Of a DNA stretch of 64,000 nt, positions 38,145-47,688 are shown piece by piece. A model generated the notes under the pieces. It was given only the letters and a program-made list of their open reading frames with translations, made no database searches and had not been told where the DNA came from. This stretch comes from Mycobacterium sp. 852013-51886_SCH5428379 (GTDB taxonomy: Bacteria; Actinomycetota; Actinomycetes; Mycobacteriales; Mycobacteriaceae), in contig NZ_LZSU01000021.1 in assembly GCF_001665575.1 (NCBI RefSeq), positions 122,402 through 186,401 of the forward strand, written 5' to 3'. Each line of letters opens with the position of its first letter. Within the stretch, counting starts at the first letter, position 1. Position numbers and translations under genes: made by a program.

Positions 38145-39659
38145 TCACTCCACGAACTCTGCCGCCGTCTTGAGGGCCCGTGAGCGATCGTCGGCGACGA
38201 GCCCTATCCGGGTCCGGCGGTCGACGATGTCATCGGCGGTCAGCGCGCCCTCGTGGGCGACCGCGTACTCGAATTCGGCGCGGATGACGTCGATACCGTC
38301 GGCGACGGGATCGCCGGGCCGGTCGCAGCGGGCACCGGCGAGGACGTCGGGCGCCTCGGCGCCGTACCGGGCCACCAGCGACGGCGGCAACCCGGCCTGC
38401 CGCTGGGTGGTCGCGCCGGGCGCGCCGACCAGCGGCAGGTCGCGTGTGCGGCACGGGCCTGCGGTCAACCCGCGCAGGGCCACCGCCCGGTCCAGCACAT
38501 CCTCGGCCATATAGCGATACTCGGTCAGCTTCCCGCCGATCACGCTGATCACCCCGGCCGGTGATTCCGTGACCGCGTGCTCGCGGGAGATGTCGGCCGT
38601 CCGGCCGTGGCCGGTGTCGATGAGCGGCCGCAGCCCGGCGTAGGAACCACGGACGTCGTCGGGGGTGAGTGCGGTGGCCAGCGCGGTGTTGACGGTGTCG
38701 AGCAGGAACGCGATCTCGGCCGGGGTCGGCTCGGGAACGTCGGGTACCGGTCCCGGCGCATCCTCGTCGGTGAGCCCCAGATACACGCGGCCCAGCTGCT
38801 CGGGCATTGCGAAGACGAAGCGGTTGAGCTCGCCGGGGATCGGAATGGTCAGTGCCGCCGTCGGATTGCCGAACGCCTCGGCGTCGAAAACCAGGTGGGT
38901 GCCGCGCGACGGCCGCAGCTTCAGCGCGGTGTCGACCTCCCCGGCCCACACGCCTGCGGCGTTGATCACCGCACGCGCCGACACCTCGAACGATTCGCCG
39001 GTGCATTGATCGGTCAGCCGCACCGAGGTCGCGGTGGCCTCGGAGGCCGCGACGCGGGTCAGGATGCGGGCGCCGTGCCGAGCGGCGGTCCGGGCGACGG
39101 CGGTGACCAGCCGGGCGTCGTCGATCAGCTGTCCGTCGTAGGCCAGCAGCCCGCCGGCGAGGCCGTCGCGACGCACCGCGGGCACCAGCTGCGCCGCCCG
39201 CGCCGCGTCGACCCGCCGGGACCGCGGCAGCACCGAGGGCGCCGTACCGGCCAGCCGGCGCAGCGCGTCGCCGGCGAGGAAACCGCCCCGCACCAAAGCC
39301 CGTGCCGGCCGGGCCATTTCGGGTAGCAGGGGAACGAGTTGCGGCATCGCGCTGACCAGGTGCGGTGCGGTGCGCGTCATCAGGATGCCGCGTTCGACTG
39401 CGCTGCGGCGCGCGATGCCGACGTTGCCGGTGGCCAGATAGCGCAGACCGCCGTGTACGAGCTTCGAACTCCACCTGCTGGTGCCGAAGGCCAGGTCGTG
39501 CTTTTCGACCAGTGCGACGGACAGTCCGCGTGCGGCGGCGTCGAGGGCGATGCCCGTACCGGTGATCCCCCCGCCGACGACGAGGACGTCGATGCGCTCA
39601 CCCTCGGCGAGCGCGGCCAGTTCCGCGGTGCGTCGCGCGGCGTTCAGGGAGGCGCTCAC
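38145..39659 (-). CDS. glpD1: glycerol-3-phosphate dehydrogenase (FAD, GlpD type)
   Basis: The product has 504 residues from the GTG at 39659. The FAD motif is VLVVGGGITGTGIALDAAARGL. Substrate and FAD-domain signatures follow: RWSSKLVHGGLRYLA, and the GlpD C-terminal domain with VIGGKLTEYR. It oxidises glycerol-3-phosphate to dihydroxyacetone phosphate and feeds the quinone pool. The start overlaps the stop of the TetR gene (GTGA), and M. tuberculosis has the same order (Rv2249c-Rv2250c). Longer starts would enter the TetR gene. Confidence 0.95.
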   Translation of the reverse strand: MSASLNAARRTAELAALAEGERIDVLVVGGGITGTGIALDAAARGLSVALVEKHDLAFGTSRWSSKLVHGGLRYLATGNVGIARRSAVERGILMTRTAPHLVSAMPQLVPLLPEMARPARALVRGGFLAGDALRRLAGTAPSVLPRSRRVDAARAAQLVPAVRRDGLAGGLLAYDGQLIDDARLVTAVARTAARHGARILTRVAASEATATSVRLTDQCTGESFEVSARAVINAAGVWAGEVDTALKLRPSRGTHLVFDAEAFGNPTAALTIPIPGELNRFVFAMPEQLGRVYLGLTDEDAPGPVPDVPEPTPAEIAFLLDTVNTALATALTPDDVRGSYAGLRPLIDTGHGRTADISREHAVTESPAGVISVIGGKLTEYRYMAEDVLDRAVALRGLTAGPCRTRDLPLVGAPGATTQRQAGLPPSLVARYGAEAPDVLAGARCDRPGDPVADGIDVIRAEFEYAVAHEGALTADDIVDRRTRIGLVADDRSRALKTAAEFVE

Positions 39660-40237
39660 GGCTTGAGGTATCCGTTGAGCGCGTACGCCAGCTCCTCCGA
39701 CAGGGCGGGGGCGTCGATCAGCGGGGCCACCATCTGCGCGGACTGGATCGTCGACTGCGTGATCAGCAGGCACATCGCCGCAAGTTGCCGGGGTTCGCCG
39801 GCGCGGACACTGCCGTGGTCCTGACCGAGTTTGATCTCACCGGCCAGCGCGTCGATCAGGATCTGCTGACTGGTGCCGAGCCGTTCGGTGATGTAGACCA
39901 TCGCGAAGTCCGGGGTGCTGTGGAAGACCGACATCACGACCTCGTCGCTGCGGAGCTGGTCGCCGACGCGCACGATGCGCTCGACGAGGTGTTCACGCCC
40001 GACGCCGCCGCTGGGCACGGAGTCCAGGACGCCGGCGATGCGCATACTCAGCAGCGCCCCCAGCACCGCGTCGGTATCCGGCCAGCGCCGGTAGATCGTG
40101 GGGCGGCTGACCCGAGCCCGCCGCGCGATTTCGGTCAGCGTCACCCGGTGCACCCCATAGGTTCGGACGCAGTACGCGGCGGCCTCGAGGACGCGTTCCT
40201 CCACCGTTCGCGGACCGACATTACGGATTGACGACAT
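39656..40237 (-). CDS. TetR-family regulator (Rv2250c type)
   Basis: The product has 193 residues from the ATG at 40237. The helix-turn-helix lies at about residues 27-52 (VTLTEIARRARVSRPTIYRRWPD). The rest is helical, with a ligand domain ending in ALSEELAYALNGYLKP. It is coupled to glpD and divergent by only 17 bases from an ADHAPS-like gene. Its mRNA appears leaderless: a TACAGT hexamer sits 7 bases before the ATG. Probable targets are the two divergent units of glycerol-phosphate or ether-lipid metabolism. Confidence 0.9.
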   Translation of the reverse strand: MSSIRNVGPRTVEERVLEAAAYCVRTYGVHRVTLTEIARRARVSRPTIYRRWPDTDAVLGALLSMRIAGVLDSVPSGGVGREHLVERIVRVGDQLRSDEVVMSVFHSTPDFAMVYITERLGTSQQILIDALAGEIKLGQDHGSVRAGEPRQLAAMCLLITQSTIQSAQMVAPLIDAPALSEELAYALNGYLKP

Positions 40238-40254
40238 GTGTAATACTGTAACGC
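40238..40254. promoter_or_regulatory. 17-base divergent promoter with shared -10 core
   Basis: The whole gap between two divergent ATGs is 17 bases. On the minus strand TACAGT is followed by 7 bases and then the TetR ATG, the classic leaderless layout. On the plus strand TAATAC (8 bases before ATG) or TACTGT (5 before) overlaps the same bases. Both genes are therefore likely to be read from one symmetric -10 region. Confidence 0.55.
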
Positions 40255-41835
40255 ATGCTGCCTCCGATGAAGTGGGATGCCTGGGGTGACCCGGCCGCCG
40301 CGAAGGATCTCTCCGAGGGCATCCGGTCCCTGCTCGATCAGGCGCTGGGTGTCCGGGCCGGCTCGACACCGCCCCTCACGCTCGAGGACGTCACCGTCCG
40401 GCCGTCGGCGCTGCCCGACGAGGATCACCGGGCGCTGGCCGCGATCGTCGGCGACGAGTTCTGCCGCACCGACGACCTCGGCAGGCTCCTGCACGCCGGC
40501 GGGAAATCCACCCTCGACCTGCTGCGCCGCCGTGATCCCGGCGTGCAGGACGCCCCCGATGCGGTGCTGATCCCCGCCGACGAGGACCAGATCGCCGCCG
40601 TACTGGCGTACTGCAGCGCGCACCAGGTCGCGGTCGTGCCGTTCGGGGGCGGGACGAGCGTTGTGGGCGGCGTCGACCCGATCCGCGACGGGATGACCGC
40701 CGCGGTGTCGCTGGACCTGCGGCGCCTCGACGCGTTGCACTGGCTCGACGAGGTCTCCGGTGAGGCCGAGCTCGGCGCGGGCGTCACCGGCCCGGACGCC
40801 GAACGGCTGCTCGGCGAGAAGGGCTTCTCGCTCGGGCATTACCCGCAGAGCTTCTGCTTCGCCACCCTCGGCGGGTTCGCCGCGACCAGGTCCTCGGGCC
40901 AGGACTCCGCCGGTTACGGCCGCTTCGACGACATGGTGCGCGGACTGCGCGCGGTCACCCCGGCCGGCGTGCTGGACGTGGGGCGCGCCCCGGCGTCGGC
41001 GGCCGGCCCGGATCTGCGTCAGCTGCTCGTCGGCTCCGAAGGCGTGTTCGGGGTGATCACCCGCGTGCGGGTGCGGGTGCATCCGGTTCCGGAGACCACC
41101 CGCTACGAGGCCTGGTCCTTCCCGGACTTCGCGACGGGCGCGGCCGCACTGCGCGCGGTCACCCAGACCGCGACCGGACCGACCGTGATCCGGCTGTCCG
41201 ACGAGGCCGAGACCGGCGTCAACCTGGCGACCACCGAGAACATCGGTGAACAGCAGATCACCGGCGGCTGCCTGGCCGTCACGACCTTCGAGGGCAGCGC
41301 CACGCACACCGAGAGCCGCCATGCCGAAACCCGCGCACTGCTCGAAAGGCACGGCGGCACGTCGCTGGGTCCGGAGCCCGCGAAAGCCTGGGAGCACGGC
41401 CGGTTCAACGCGCCGTATCTACGCGACGCGCTGCTCTCGGCGGGCGCGCTGTGCGAGACGCTCGAGACGGCAACGACATGGTCGAATCTGCAGGCGCTCA
41501 AGGCCGCGGTGACCGAGGCGCTGACGACGACTCTCGAGCCAGCGCTGGTGATGTGCCACATCTCGCACATCTATCCGACCGGGGCGTCGCTGTACTTCAC
41601 CGTCGTCGCGGGACAGCGCGGCAACCCGATCGAGCAGTGGCAGGCCGCCAAAACCGCGGCGTCCGAGGCGATCATGCGGACCGGCGGCACCATCACCCAC
41701 CACCATGCGGTCGGCGCCGACCACCGCCCGTGGATGCAGGCGGAGGTCGGCGAACTCGGCGTGGAAATCCTGCGCGCGGTCAAAGCGACGCTCGACCCCG
41801 CCGGAATTCTCAACCCGGGCAAGCTGATTCCGTGA
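40255..41835 (+). CDS. FAD-binding oxidase, ADHAPS-like (Rv2251 type)
   Basis: The 526-residue flavoprotein has a PCMH FAD domain (VVPFGGGTSVVGGVDP near residue 128; FATLGGFAATRSSGQDSAGYG near 205) and a C-terminal FAD-oxidase domain ending in LDPAGILNPGKLIP. It is related to alkyldihydroxyacetonephosphate synthases and to D-lactate or glycolate dehydrogenases. The His-rich HHHAVG motif near residue 483 is typical of the ADHAPS/lactate branch. An ether-lipid role is possible but unproved. Its stop overlaps the lipid-kinase start; an ATG four codons later (40267) is an alternative start. Confidence 0.88.
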   Translation: MLPPMKWDAWGDPAAAKDLSEGIRSLLDQALGVRAGSTPPLTLEDVTVRPSALPDEDHRALAAIVGDEFCRTDDLGRLLHAGGKSTLDLLRRRDPGVQDAPDAVLIPADEDQIAAVLAYCSAHQVAVVPFGGGTSVVGGVDPIRDGMTAAVSLDLRRLDALHWLDEVSGEAELGAGVTGPDAERLLGEKGFSLGHYPQSFCFATLGGFAATRSSGQDSAGYGRFDDMVRGLRAVTPAGVLDVGRAPASAAGPDLRQLLVGSEGVFGVITRVRVRVHPVPETTRYEAWSFPDFATGAAALRAVTQTATGPTVIRLSDEAETGVNLATTENIGEQQITGGCLAVTTFEGSATHTESRHAETRALLERHGGTSLGPEPAKAWEHGRFNAPYLRDALLSAGALCETLETATTWSNLQALKAAVTEALTTTLEPALVMCHISHIYPTGASLYFTVVAGQRGNPIEQWQAAKTAASEAIMRTGGTITHHHAVGADHRPWMQAEVGELGVEILRAVKATLDPAGILNPGKLIP

Positions 41836-42743
41836 TCGAGAAGGTCGTCCAGAAAGTAACGGTGCTGACCAATCCGCTGTCGGGGCACGGCAACGCGCCG
41901 CACGCCGCCGAGCGCGCGATCGTCCGCTTCCAGCAGCGGGGCGTGAACGTGACCGCGATCGTGGGCACCGACGCCGACCACGCCCGGCGCCTGGTCGAGG
42001 AGTCGCTGGCCGCCGGCACCGACGCATTGGTGGTGGTCGGTGGCGACGGGGTGATTTCGCTTGCGCTGCAGTCGCTGGCGCAGGGCGAGGTGCCGCTGGG
42101 CATCGTCGCGGCCGGCACCGGCAACGACCACGCGCGCGAATTCGCGCTCCCGACCGGCGATCCGGAGGCCGCGGCCGACGTGATCGCCGACGGGCACACC
42201 GAGGCCATCGATCTGGGCCGCATCGACGACACGTCCGGCCGGAGCCGATGGTTCGGCACGGTGATGGCGACCGGTTTCGACTCGCTGGTCAGCGACCGAA
42301 CCAACCGCATGCGCTGGCCGCACGGGCGGATGCGCTACAACGTCGCGATGCTGGCGGAGCTGTCGAAGCTGCGGCTGCTGCCGTTCCGGCTGCGATTCGA
42401 CGACGGCGAGGAGCAGCTGATCGATCTCACGCTGGCCGCGTTCGGCAACACCCGCAGCTACGGCGGCGGAATGCGGATCTGCCCGAACGCCGACCACAGC
42501 GACGGACTGCTCGACGTCACGATGGTGCACTCGGCGTCGCGCAGCCGGCTGATCCGGTTGTTCCCGACGGTGTTCAAGGGCACCCACGTCGACCTCGACG
42601 ACGTGACCACCGCGCGGGCGCAGTCGATCGAGGTGGACTGCCCGGGCATCAACGCCTACGCCGACGGCGACTACGCCTGCCCGCTGCCGGTCACCGTGTC
42701 GGCGGTGCCGCGTGCGCTGCAGATCCTGGTGCCGCGGCCCTAG
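41832..42743 (+). CDS. diacylglycerol kinase family lipid kinase (Rv2252 type)
   Basis: The product has 303 residues from GTG. The catalytic-domain signature is VVVGGDGVISLAL near residue 68, preceded by NPLSGHG and followed by AAGTGNDHAREF. The C-terminal half has YGGGMRICPNADHSDGLLDVTMV, which is characteristic of bacterial DagK/YegS kinases. The M. tuberculosis homologue phosphorylates diacylglycerol and is linked to phosphatidylinositol mannoside synthesis. A GTGA overlap couples it to the flavoprotein gene. Confidence 0.93.
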   Translation: MIEKVVQKVTVLTNPLSGHGNAPHAAERAIVRFQQRGVNVTAIVGTDADHARRLVEESLAAGTDALVVVGGDGVISLALQSLAQGEVPLGIVAAGTGNDHAREFALPTGDPEAAADVIADGHTEAIDLGRIDDTSGRSRWFGTVMATGFDSLVSDRTNRMRWPHGRMRYNVAMLAELSKLRLLPFRLRFDDGEEQLIDLTLAAFGNTRSYGGGMRICPNADHSDGLLDVTMVHSASRSRLIRLFPTVFKGTHVDLDDVTTARAQSIEVDCPGINAYADGDYACPLPVTVSAVPRALQILVPRP

Positions 42744-42749
42744 GGGTGA

Positions 42750-43262
42750 CTACCCGACTCCCCGGCTCAGCCAGCTGACCTCGGCCCCTGCCCCACCATC
42801 GCGGTAGGGCTCGAGCGCCTCGTCCCAGGCGGTGCCCAGCACGGTGTCGAGTTCCGCGGCGAGCACGTCGGCGCCCGCGTTCATCAAGGTGCGCAGTCGC
42901 ATCTCGCCGACCATGGTGTCGCCATTGGCACTCATCGCACCGCTCCACATGCCGAGCTGTGGGGTGTGGCACCAGCGGTGACCGTCGACGCCTGCACTCG
43001 GATCCTCGGTGACCTCGAAACGCAGCACCGACCACGACCGCAGCGCGTTCGCGAGTTGCGCCCCGGTACCCACCGGGCCCACCCAGTTGGTGACGGCACG
43101 CAACTGCCCCGGCATGGCCGGTTGCGGGGTCCACTTCAGGTTGGCGCGCGCCGACAGGGTCGACGACAACGCCCACTCGACATGTGGGCACACCGCCGCG
43201 GGTGAGGCGTGCACATACACCACGCCTGTCGCCGAATCGGCGAACTGGTTCGACGCACGCAT
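42750..43262 (-). CDS. DUF3145 family protein (Rv2256c type)
   Basis: The product has 170 residues from the ATG at 43262, with AAGGAG six bases upstream. The conserved pattern includes GVVYVHASPAAVCPHVEWAL, LRAVTNWVGPVGTGAQLANAL and WRxxHTPQLGMWS-like residues. The family is uncharacterised and confined to actinobacteria. No signal peptide is seen. It stands convergent with the lipid kinase gene (6-base gap). Gene order with the serine hydrolase that follows is as in M. tuberculosis. Confidence 0.92.
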   Translation of the reverse strand: MRASNQFADSATGVVYVHASPAAVCPHVEWALSSTLSARANLKWTPQPAMPGQLRAVTNWVGPVGTGAQLANALRSWSVLRFEVTEDPSAGVDGHRWCHTPQLGMWSGAMSANGDTMVGEMRLRTLMNAGADVLAAELDTVLGTAWDEALEPYRDGGAGAEVSWLSRGVG

Positions 43263-43371
43263 AGCTGGCTCCTTCGGCTCCACGAGGGACGTCTTCCCCA
43301 AGCGGCCTCGTCGATACCGAATTACAGCTGTGTCGTGCGTGTCTATTGTGCCTCGTGAGGCGTGTGTTGCG

Positions 43372-44196
43372 CTAGTGTGCTCCGAATTCTCTCAGAACTC
43401 CATCAGAGAATTCGGGCCACGCCTGATACGCCCACTTGCCGAAGTCGCGATCGGTGAGCGTGACGAGGGCGAGTTCGGACTGCGGATCGACCCACAGGAA
43501 CGTGCCGGACTGGCCGAAATGCCCGAACGTGGCCGCGGAGTTCTGCTCCCCGGTCCAGTGCGGTGACTTGCCGTCGCGGATCTCGAAACCCAGCCCCCAG
43601 TCGTTCGGCCGCTGCACCCCGAACCCGGGCAGCACGCCGTCGACACCCGGGAATTGCACCTCGATCGCCGCGTCGTGCATCTGCTGGGAGACCAGCCGAG
43701 GCCGCAGCAGGTCGGCGGCGAACGCCGTCAGGTCGGCAACGGTGGAGAAGACGCCGTAACCGGCCGCGTCGGCGCCACCGTCGAGCCGGGAGTCGGACAT
43801 GCCGAGCGGTTCGAACACCGCTTCGGACAGATAGCGGCCGAATTCGATGCCCGCCTCCCGCTCGATCGTCTGCGCGAGCACCGCGAACCCGTAGTTGGAG
43901 TAGACCCGCCGCTCCCCGGGTTCGGACATGGTCTCGTCGGAGTGCATGGACAGCCCGGACGTGTGCGCCAACAGGTGTCGGATCGTCGACCCGGGCGGAC
44001 CCGCCTCGGTGTCGAGGTCGACGACGCCCTCCTCGACAGCGATCTGCGCGGCGCGGGCCACCAGCGGTTTGGTGACCGACGCCAACCGGAACTCATGCGT
44101 CGGGTCGCCTGTCGAGGCCAGTTCTCCGTCCGGTCCGATCACGGCCGCGGCGGCGGTGTCGACCGGCCAGTCCGCGATTGCATCCAGCGCCCCCAT
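43372..44196 (-). CDS. serine hydrolase, beta-lactamase/penicillin-binding fold
   Basis: The 274-residue protein has the SxxK motif in RLASVTKPLVA near residue 40, YSNYG (YxN) near 100 and a HFGQSG (HxG) triad element near 228. This is the class C beta-lactamase/DD-peptidase/esterase fold. No signal peptide is visible, so an intracellular esterase is more likely than a wall enzyme. It matches Rv2257c in order and size. The substrate is unknown. Confidence 0.9.
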   Translation of the reverse strand: MGALDAIADWPVDTAAAAVIGPDGELASTGDPTHEFRLASVTKPLVARAAQIAVEEGVVDLDTEAGPPGSTIRHLLAHTSGLSMHSDETMSEPGERRVYSNYGFAVLAQTIEREAGIEFGRYLSEAVFEPLGMSDSRLDGGADAAGYGVFSTVADLTAFAADLLRPRLVSQQMHDAAIEVQFPGVDGVLPGFGVQRPNDWGLGFEIRDGKSPHWTGEQNSAATFGHFGQSGTFLWVDPQSELALVTLTDRDFGKWAYQAWPEFSDGVLREFGAH

Positions 44197-44206
44197 CGGG
44201 CCGATG

Positions 44207-45268
44207 TTACGTGCGGCAGATGTAGTAGTAGTTCAACGGATCGGAGTCGATCTCACGCACGTCGACGTCGGTGAAGCCGGCGTCGGCCAGCATCGTGGTG
44301 GCGAGCTGACGGCCCCAGCAGGTGCCCAGGCCCGCCCCGTCGAGGCCGAGTGACACAGACATACAGTGCATCGTCGACACGGTGTAGAGGTACGGCGCCA
44401 TCGGTGCACCGATGTTGTCCTCCAGATGGCTCGACGCCTTGATGTCGACCATCAGCAGGACGCCGCCCGGGCGCAGTGCGCGGCGGATGTTGGCCAGCAC
44501 CCGCGCGGGCTGGGCCTGGTCGTGGATCGCGTCAAATGCGGTGACGACGTCGTAGGTGTCGGTCATGTCGAGGTTGCCGACGTCCGCCGCGAGGAACTGC
44601 GCGTTGGTCAGCCCGCGGCGCGACGCCTCGTCGCGGGCGGCGGACAGGCCCTCGTCGGAGAAGTCGATTCCGGTGAAGCGGCTGGCCGGAAAGGCCTGTG
44701 CCATCACGTTGATCGCATGTCCACTCCCGCAGCCGATGTCGGCGACGTCGGCGCCGGCCGCCAACCGCTCGGGCAGCCCCTCGGCCAGCGGCAGCACCAC
44801 GTCGACCAGCGCGGCGTCGAAGACCTCACCGCTCTGCTCGGCCATGATCGCGTGGAACCTCGGATAGGCGCTGTAGGACAGTCCCCCGCCGGTCCGGAAG
44901 CAGTCCAGGATCTGCTGTTCGACCTCGCCGAGCAGCGGGATGAACTGCGCCACGCGGGCCAGGTTGTCAGGTCCGGCGGCGCGGGTGAGAACCGCTGCGC
45001 GTTCGGGCGGCAGGACGTAGGTCGCCGCGCCGGGTTCGTAGTCGACGATGCGAGCGGCGGTGGCACCGCCCAGCCATTCGCGCACATAGCGTTCGTCGAG
45101 GCCGGCCGCGTCGGCGATCTGCGCGCTCGACGACGGTGGCAGCCCGGCCATCGCATCGAGCAGGCCCGTCTGGTGACCGATCGACAGCAGCAGGGCGACG
45201 CTGGCACTGTCGATCGCACCGACGACGCGTTCGGCGAACTCCTCGGTGGTCTCGCTGGCAGTGATCAT
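44207..45268 (-). CDS. winged-helix SAM-dependent methyltransferase (Rv2258c type)
   Basis: The product has 353 residues from the ATG at 45268. An N-terminal winged-helix dimerisation domain (about residues 10-90, [23 protein letters not shown]) precedes a SAM-binding domain with [16 protein letters not shown] near residue 175 and [11 protein letters not shown]. The M. tuberculosis orthologue Rv2258c is a structurally studied SAM methyltransferase with unknown acceptor. The annotation 'transcriptional regulator' seen in older records reflects the winged helix only. It is divergent from mscR. Confidence 0.9.
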   Translation of the reverse strand: MITASETTEEFAERVVGAIDSASVALLLSIGHQTGLLDAMAGLPPSSSAQIADAAGLDERYVREWLGGATAARIVDYEPGAATYVLPPERAAVLTRAAGPDNLARVAQFIPLLGEVEQQILDCFRTGGGLSYSAYPRFHAIMAEQSGEVFDAALVDVVLPLAEGLPERLAAGADVADIGCGSGHAINVMAQAFPASRFTGIDFSDEGLSAARDEASRRGLTNAQFLAADVGNLDMTDTYDVVTAFDAIHDQAQPARVLANIRRALRPGGVLLMVDIKASSHLEDNIGAPMAPYLYTVSTMHCMSVSLGLDGAGLGTCWGRQLATTMLADAGFTDVDVREIDSDPLNYYYICRT

Positions 45269-45329
45269 GCCGCGAATGTACGGCTGCGCCGAGACCCTCA
45301 CGCAGGATCGGACGCATTAGGTTGTAGGC

Positions 45330-46418
45330 ATGAGTCAGACAGTGCGCGGGGTGATCTCCCGGTCGAAGAAGCAGCCGGTCGAGTTGGTTGACATCGTGAT
45401 TCCCGATCCGGGTCCGGGTGAGGTCGTCGTCGACATCATCGCCTGCGGGGTGTGCCACACCGATCTGACCTACCGTGAGGGCGGCATCAACGACGAGTAT
45501 CCGTTCCTGCTGGGTCACGAGGCCGCCGGCACCGTCGAATCCGTCGGCGAGGGCGTGACCAACGTCGAGCCCGGCGATTTCGTGATCCTGAACTGGCGCG
45601 CGGTGTGCGGACAGTGCCGCGCCTGCAAGCGCGGCCGCCCGCATCTGTGTTTCGACACCCACAACGCCGCGCAGAAGATGACCCTGACCGACGGCACCGA
45701 GCTGACCCCCGCGCTGGGGATCGGGGCGTTCGCCGACAAGACCCTCGTCCACGAAGGCCAGTGCACCAAGGTCGACTCGACCGCCGACCCGGCCGTCGCC
45801 GGGCTGCTCGGGTGCGGGGTGATGGCCGGCATCGGGGCAGCGATCAACACCGGCGCGGTGAACCGGGATGACACGGTCGCGGTGATCGGATGCGGCGGCG
45901 TCGGGGACGCCGCGATCGCCGGCGCCGCCCTGGTGGGGGCGAAGAAGATCATCGCCGTCGACACCGACGACACGAAACTGTCCTGGGCGCGCGAGTTCGG
46001 TGCCACCGACACCATCAACGCCCGCAGCGTCGACGATGTCGTCACCGCCATCCAGGACCTGACCGACGGGTTCGGCACCGACGTGGTCATCGATGCCGTC
46101 GGCCGCCCGGAAACCTGGAAACAGGCCTTCTACGCCCGCGACCTGGCCGGCACCGTCGTGCTCGTCGGGGTGCCCACCCCGGACATGACGCTGGAGATGC
46201 CGCTGGTGGACTTCTTCTCCCGCGGCGGATCCTTGAAATCCAGTTGGTATGGCGACTGCCTACCCGAACGCGATTTCCCGACGCTGATCTCGCTGTATCT
46301 GCAGGGCCGGCTCCCGTTGGACAAGTTCGTCTCCGAACGGATCGGTCTGGACGCCATCGAGGACGCGTTCCACAAGATGCACGCCGGTGAGGTGCTGCGC
46401 TCGGTGGTGATCCTGTGA
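45330..46418 (+). CDS. mscR: S-(hydroxymethyl)mycothiol dehydrogenase
   Basis: The 362-residue zinc alcohol dehydrogenase has catalytic Zn ligands at Cys42 (ACGVCHTD) and His63-Glu64, structural Zn at Cys94, Cys97, Cys100 and Cys108, and the NAD site [11 protein letters not shown]. The family oxidises formaldehyde bound to mycothiol and also acts as an S-nitrosomycothiol reductase, so it guards against formaldehyde and nitric oxide. It precedes a metallo-hydrolase gene as in Rv2259-Rv2260. A TAGGTT box 6 bases before the ATG hints at a leaderless transcript. Confidence 0.95.
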   Translation: MSQTVRGVISRSKKQPVELVDIVIPDPGPGEVVVDIIACGVCHTDLTYREGGINDEYPFLLGHEAAGTVESVGEGVTNVEPGDFVILNWRAVCGQCRACKRGRPHLCFDTHNAAQKMTLTDGTELTPALGIGAFADKTLVHEGQCTKVDSTADPAVAGLLGCGVMAGIGAAINTGAVNRDDTVAVIGCGGVGDAAIAGAALVGAKKIIAVDTDDTKLSWAREFGATDTINARSVDDVVTAIQDLTDGFGTDVVIDAVGRPETWKQAFYARDLAGTVVLVGVPTPDMTLEMPLVDFFSRGGSLKSSWYGDCLPERDFPTLISLYLQGRLPLDKFVSERIGLDAIEDAFHKMHAGEVLRSVVIL

Positions 46419-46449
46419 TGAGCGCTTGCGCGAAGAACGGAGAACTCTG

Positions 46450-47079
46450 ATGGCCGCGACCAACATCGAACGCCTCGTCACCTCGGGCGTCTTCGAACTC
46501 GACGGCGGGTCCTGGCACGTCGACAACAACATCTGGATCGTCGGCGACGACACCGAGGTCATCGTGTTCGACGCCGCGCACGACGCCGCCCCCATCGTCG
46601 ATGCGGTCAACGGCCGGCACGTCGTGGCGGTGATCTGCACCCACGGTCACAACGACCACATCACCGTTGCGCCGCAACTCGGGCAGACCCTGGATGCGCC
46701 GGTGCTGCTGCACCCGGCCGACGAGATGCTCTGGCGTATGACCCACCCCGAGCAGACCTTCCGCTCGGTCGAACACGGCGCCACCCTGCGCGCCGGCGGC
46801 ATCGAGATCCGGGCCCTGCACACCCCGGGCCACTCTCCCGGCTCGGTGTGCTGGTACGCCCCCGAACTCGGGGCGGTGTTCTCCGGAGACACCCTGTTCC
46901 AGGGCGGACCCGGCGCCACCGGACGGTCGTTCTCCGACTTCCCCACCATCCTGGAATCCATCTCCGGCAAACTCGGCACCCTGCCCGGCGACACCGTCGT
47001 CTACACCGGCCACGGCGACACCACCACGATCGGCGATGAAATCGTCAATTACGACGACTGGGTCGCCCGCGGCCACTGA
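46450..47079 (+). CDS. MBL-fold metallo-hydrolase (Rv2260 type)
   Basis: The product has 209 residues from the ATG at 46450. The metallo-beta-lactamase ligands are present: THGHNDH, HTPGHSPG, FSGDTLFQGG and a final TGHGDTT. It lies 31 bases after mscR. MscR makes a formyl-mycothiol or related thioester, so the neighbour may be the glyoxalase-II-like hydrolase that releases mycothiol. That pairing is an inference from conserved order and fold. Confidence 0.92.
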   Translation: MAATNIERLVTSGVFELDGGSWHVDNNIWIVGDDTEVIVFDAAHDAAPIVDAVNGRHVVAVICTHGHNDHITVAPQLGQTLDAPVLLHPADEMLWRMTHPEQTFRSVEHGATLRAGGIEIRALHTPGHSPGSVCWYAPELGAVFSGDTLFQGGPGATGRSFSDFPTILESISGKLGTLPGDTVVYTGHGDTTTIGDEIVNYDDWVARGH

Positions 47080-47106
47080 TCCTGTCGTCCTCCGGAGGGA
47101 GAGCCG

Positions 47107-47673
47107 GTGGTCAACCGCACCAACACCCGGCAGCGTTGGCTCGACGCGGGCCTGACCGCGTTGGAGGAGAAAGGCGCCGCCGGGGTGCGCATCGACCGGA
47201 TCGCCGCCCGGCTGGGGCTTTCGAAGGGCTCGTTCCACCATCATTTCGACGGCGCCGACGGCTACAAGCGTGAACTGCTGCGCCACTTCGAGGCGCTGTC
47301 GACCGGTGCGCTCGAACAGGCCATCGACGGGGTCGGCCCGCCCGGTGACGCCCGGGCCGTGCTGTCCGCGCTCACCGCTGCGATCGGCGCGGGTCGGCCG
47401 GATTTGTACCGGCCGAAGCTGGAGGTCGCCGTACGTGCCTGGGCGACGTCGGATCCGGAGGTGCAGGCCGTGCAGTCCCGTATCGACGCGGCGCGGCTGG
47501 CCGCACTGCACCGGGTGTGGCGCCCGCACACCGACGACGACGCCCAGGCCCGGACCGCTGCGCTGCTGCCGTACCTCGTCGCGCTGGGCGCCTCGGTGCT
47601 CGAACCGCCGGTGAGCGCCGAGGAACTGAACCGGGTGTACGAACTGCTGCTACCGCTGGTGCCGAACTCCTGA
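47107..47673 (+). CDS. TetR-family regulator
   Basis: The product has 188 residues from GTG, with GGAGGGAG upstream. The helix-turn-helix lies at about residues 25-52 (VRIDRIAARLGLSKGSFHHHFDG). The C-terminal ligand domain is Ala/Leu-rich with the family element YRPKLEVAVRAWATSDPEVQ. It follows the mscR pair by 27 bases and precedes a DoxX-SnoaL pair, with a palindrome at 47689-47712 between. That site makes the downstream pair its most likely target. Confidence 0.88.
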   Translation: MVNRTNTRQRWLDAGLTALEEKGAAGVRIDRIAARLGLSKGSFHHHFDGADGYKRELLRHFEALSTGALEQAIDGVGPPGDARAVLSALTAAIGAGRPDLYRPKLEVAVRAWATSDPEVQAVQSRIDAARLAALHRVWRPHTDDDAQARTAALLPYLVALGASVLEPPVSAEELNRVYELLLPLVPNS

Positions 47674-47688
47674 GGCGTGCACCGAACC

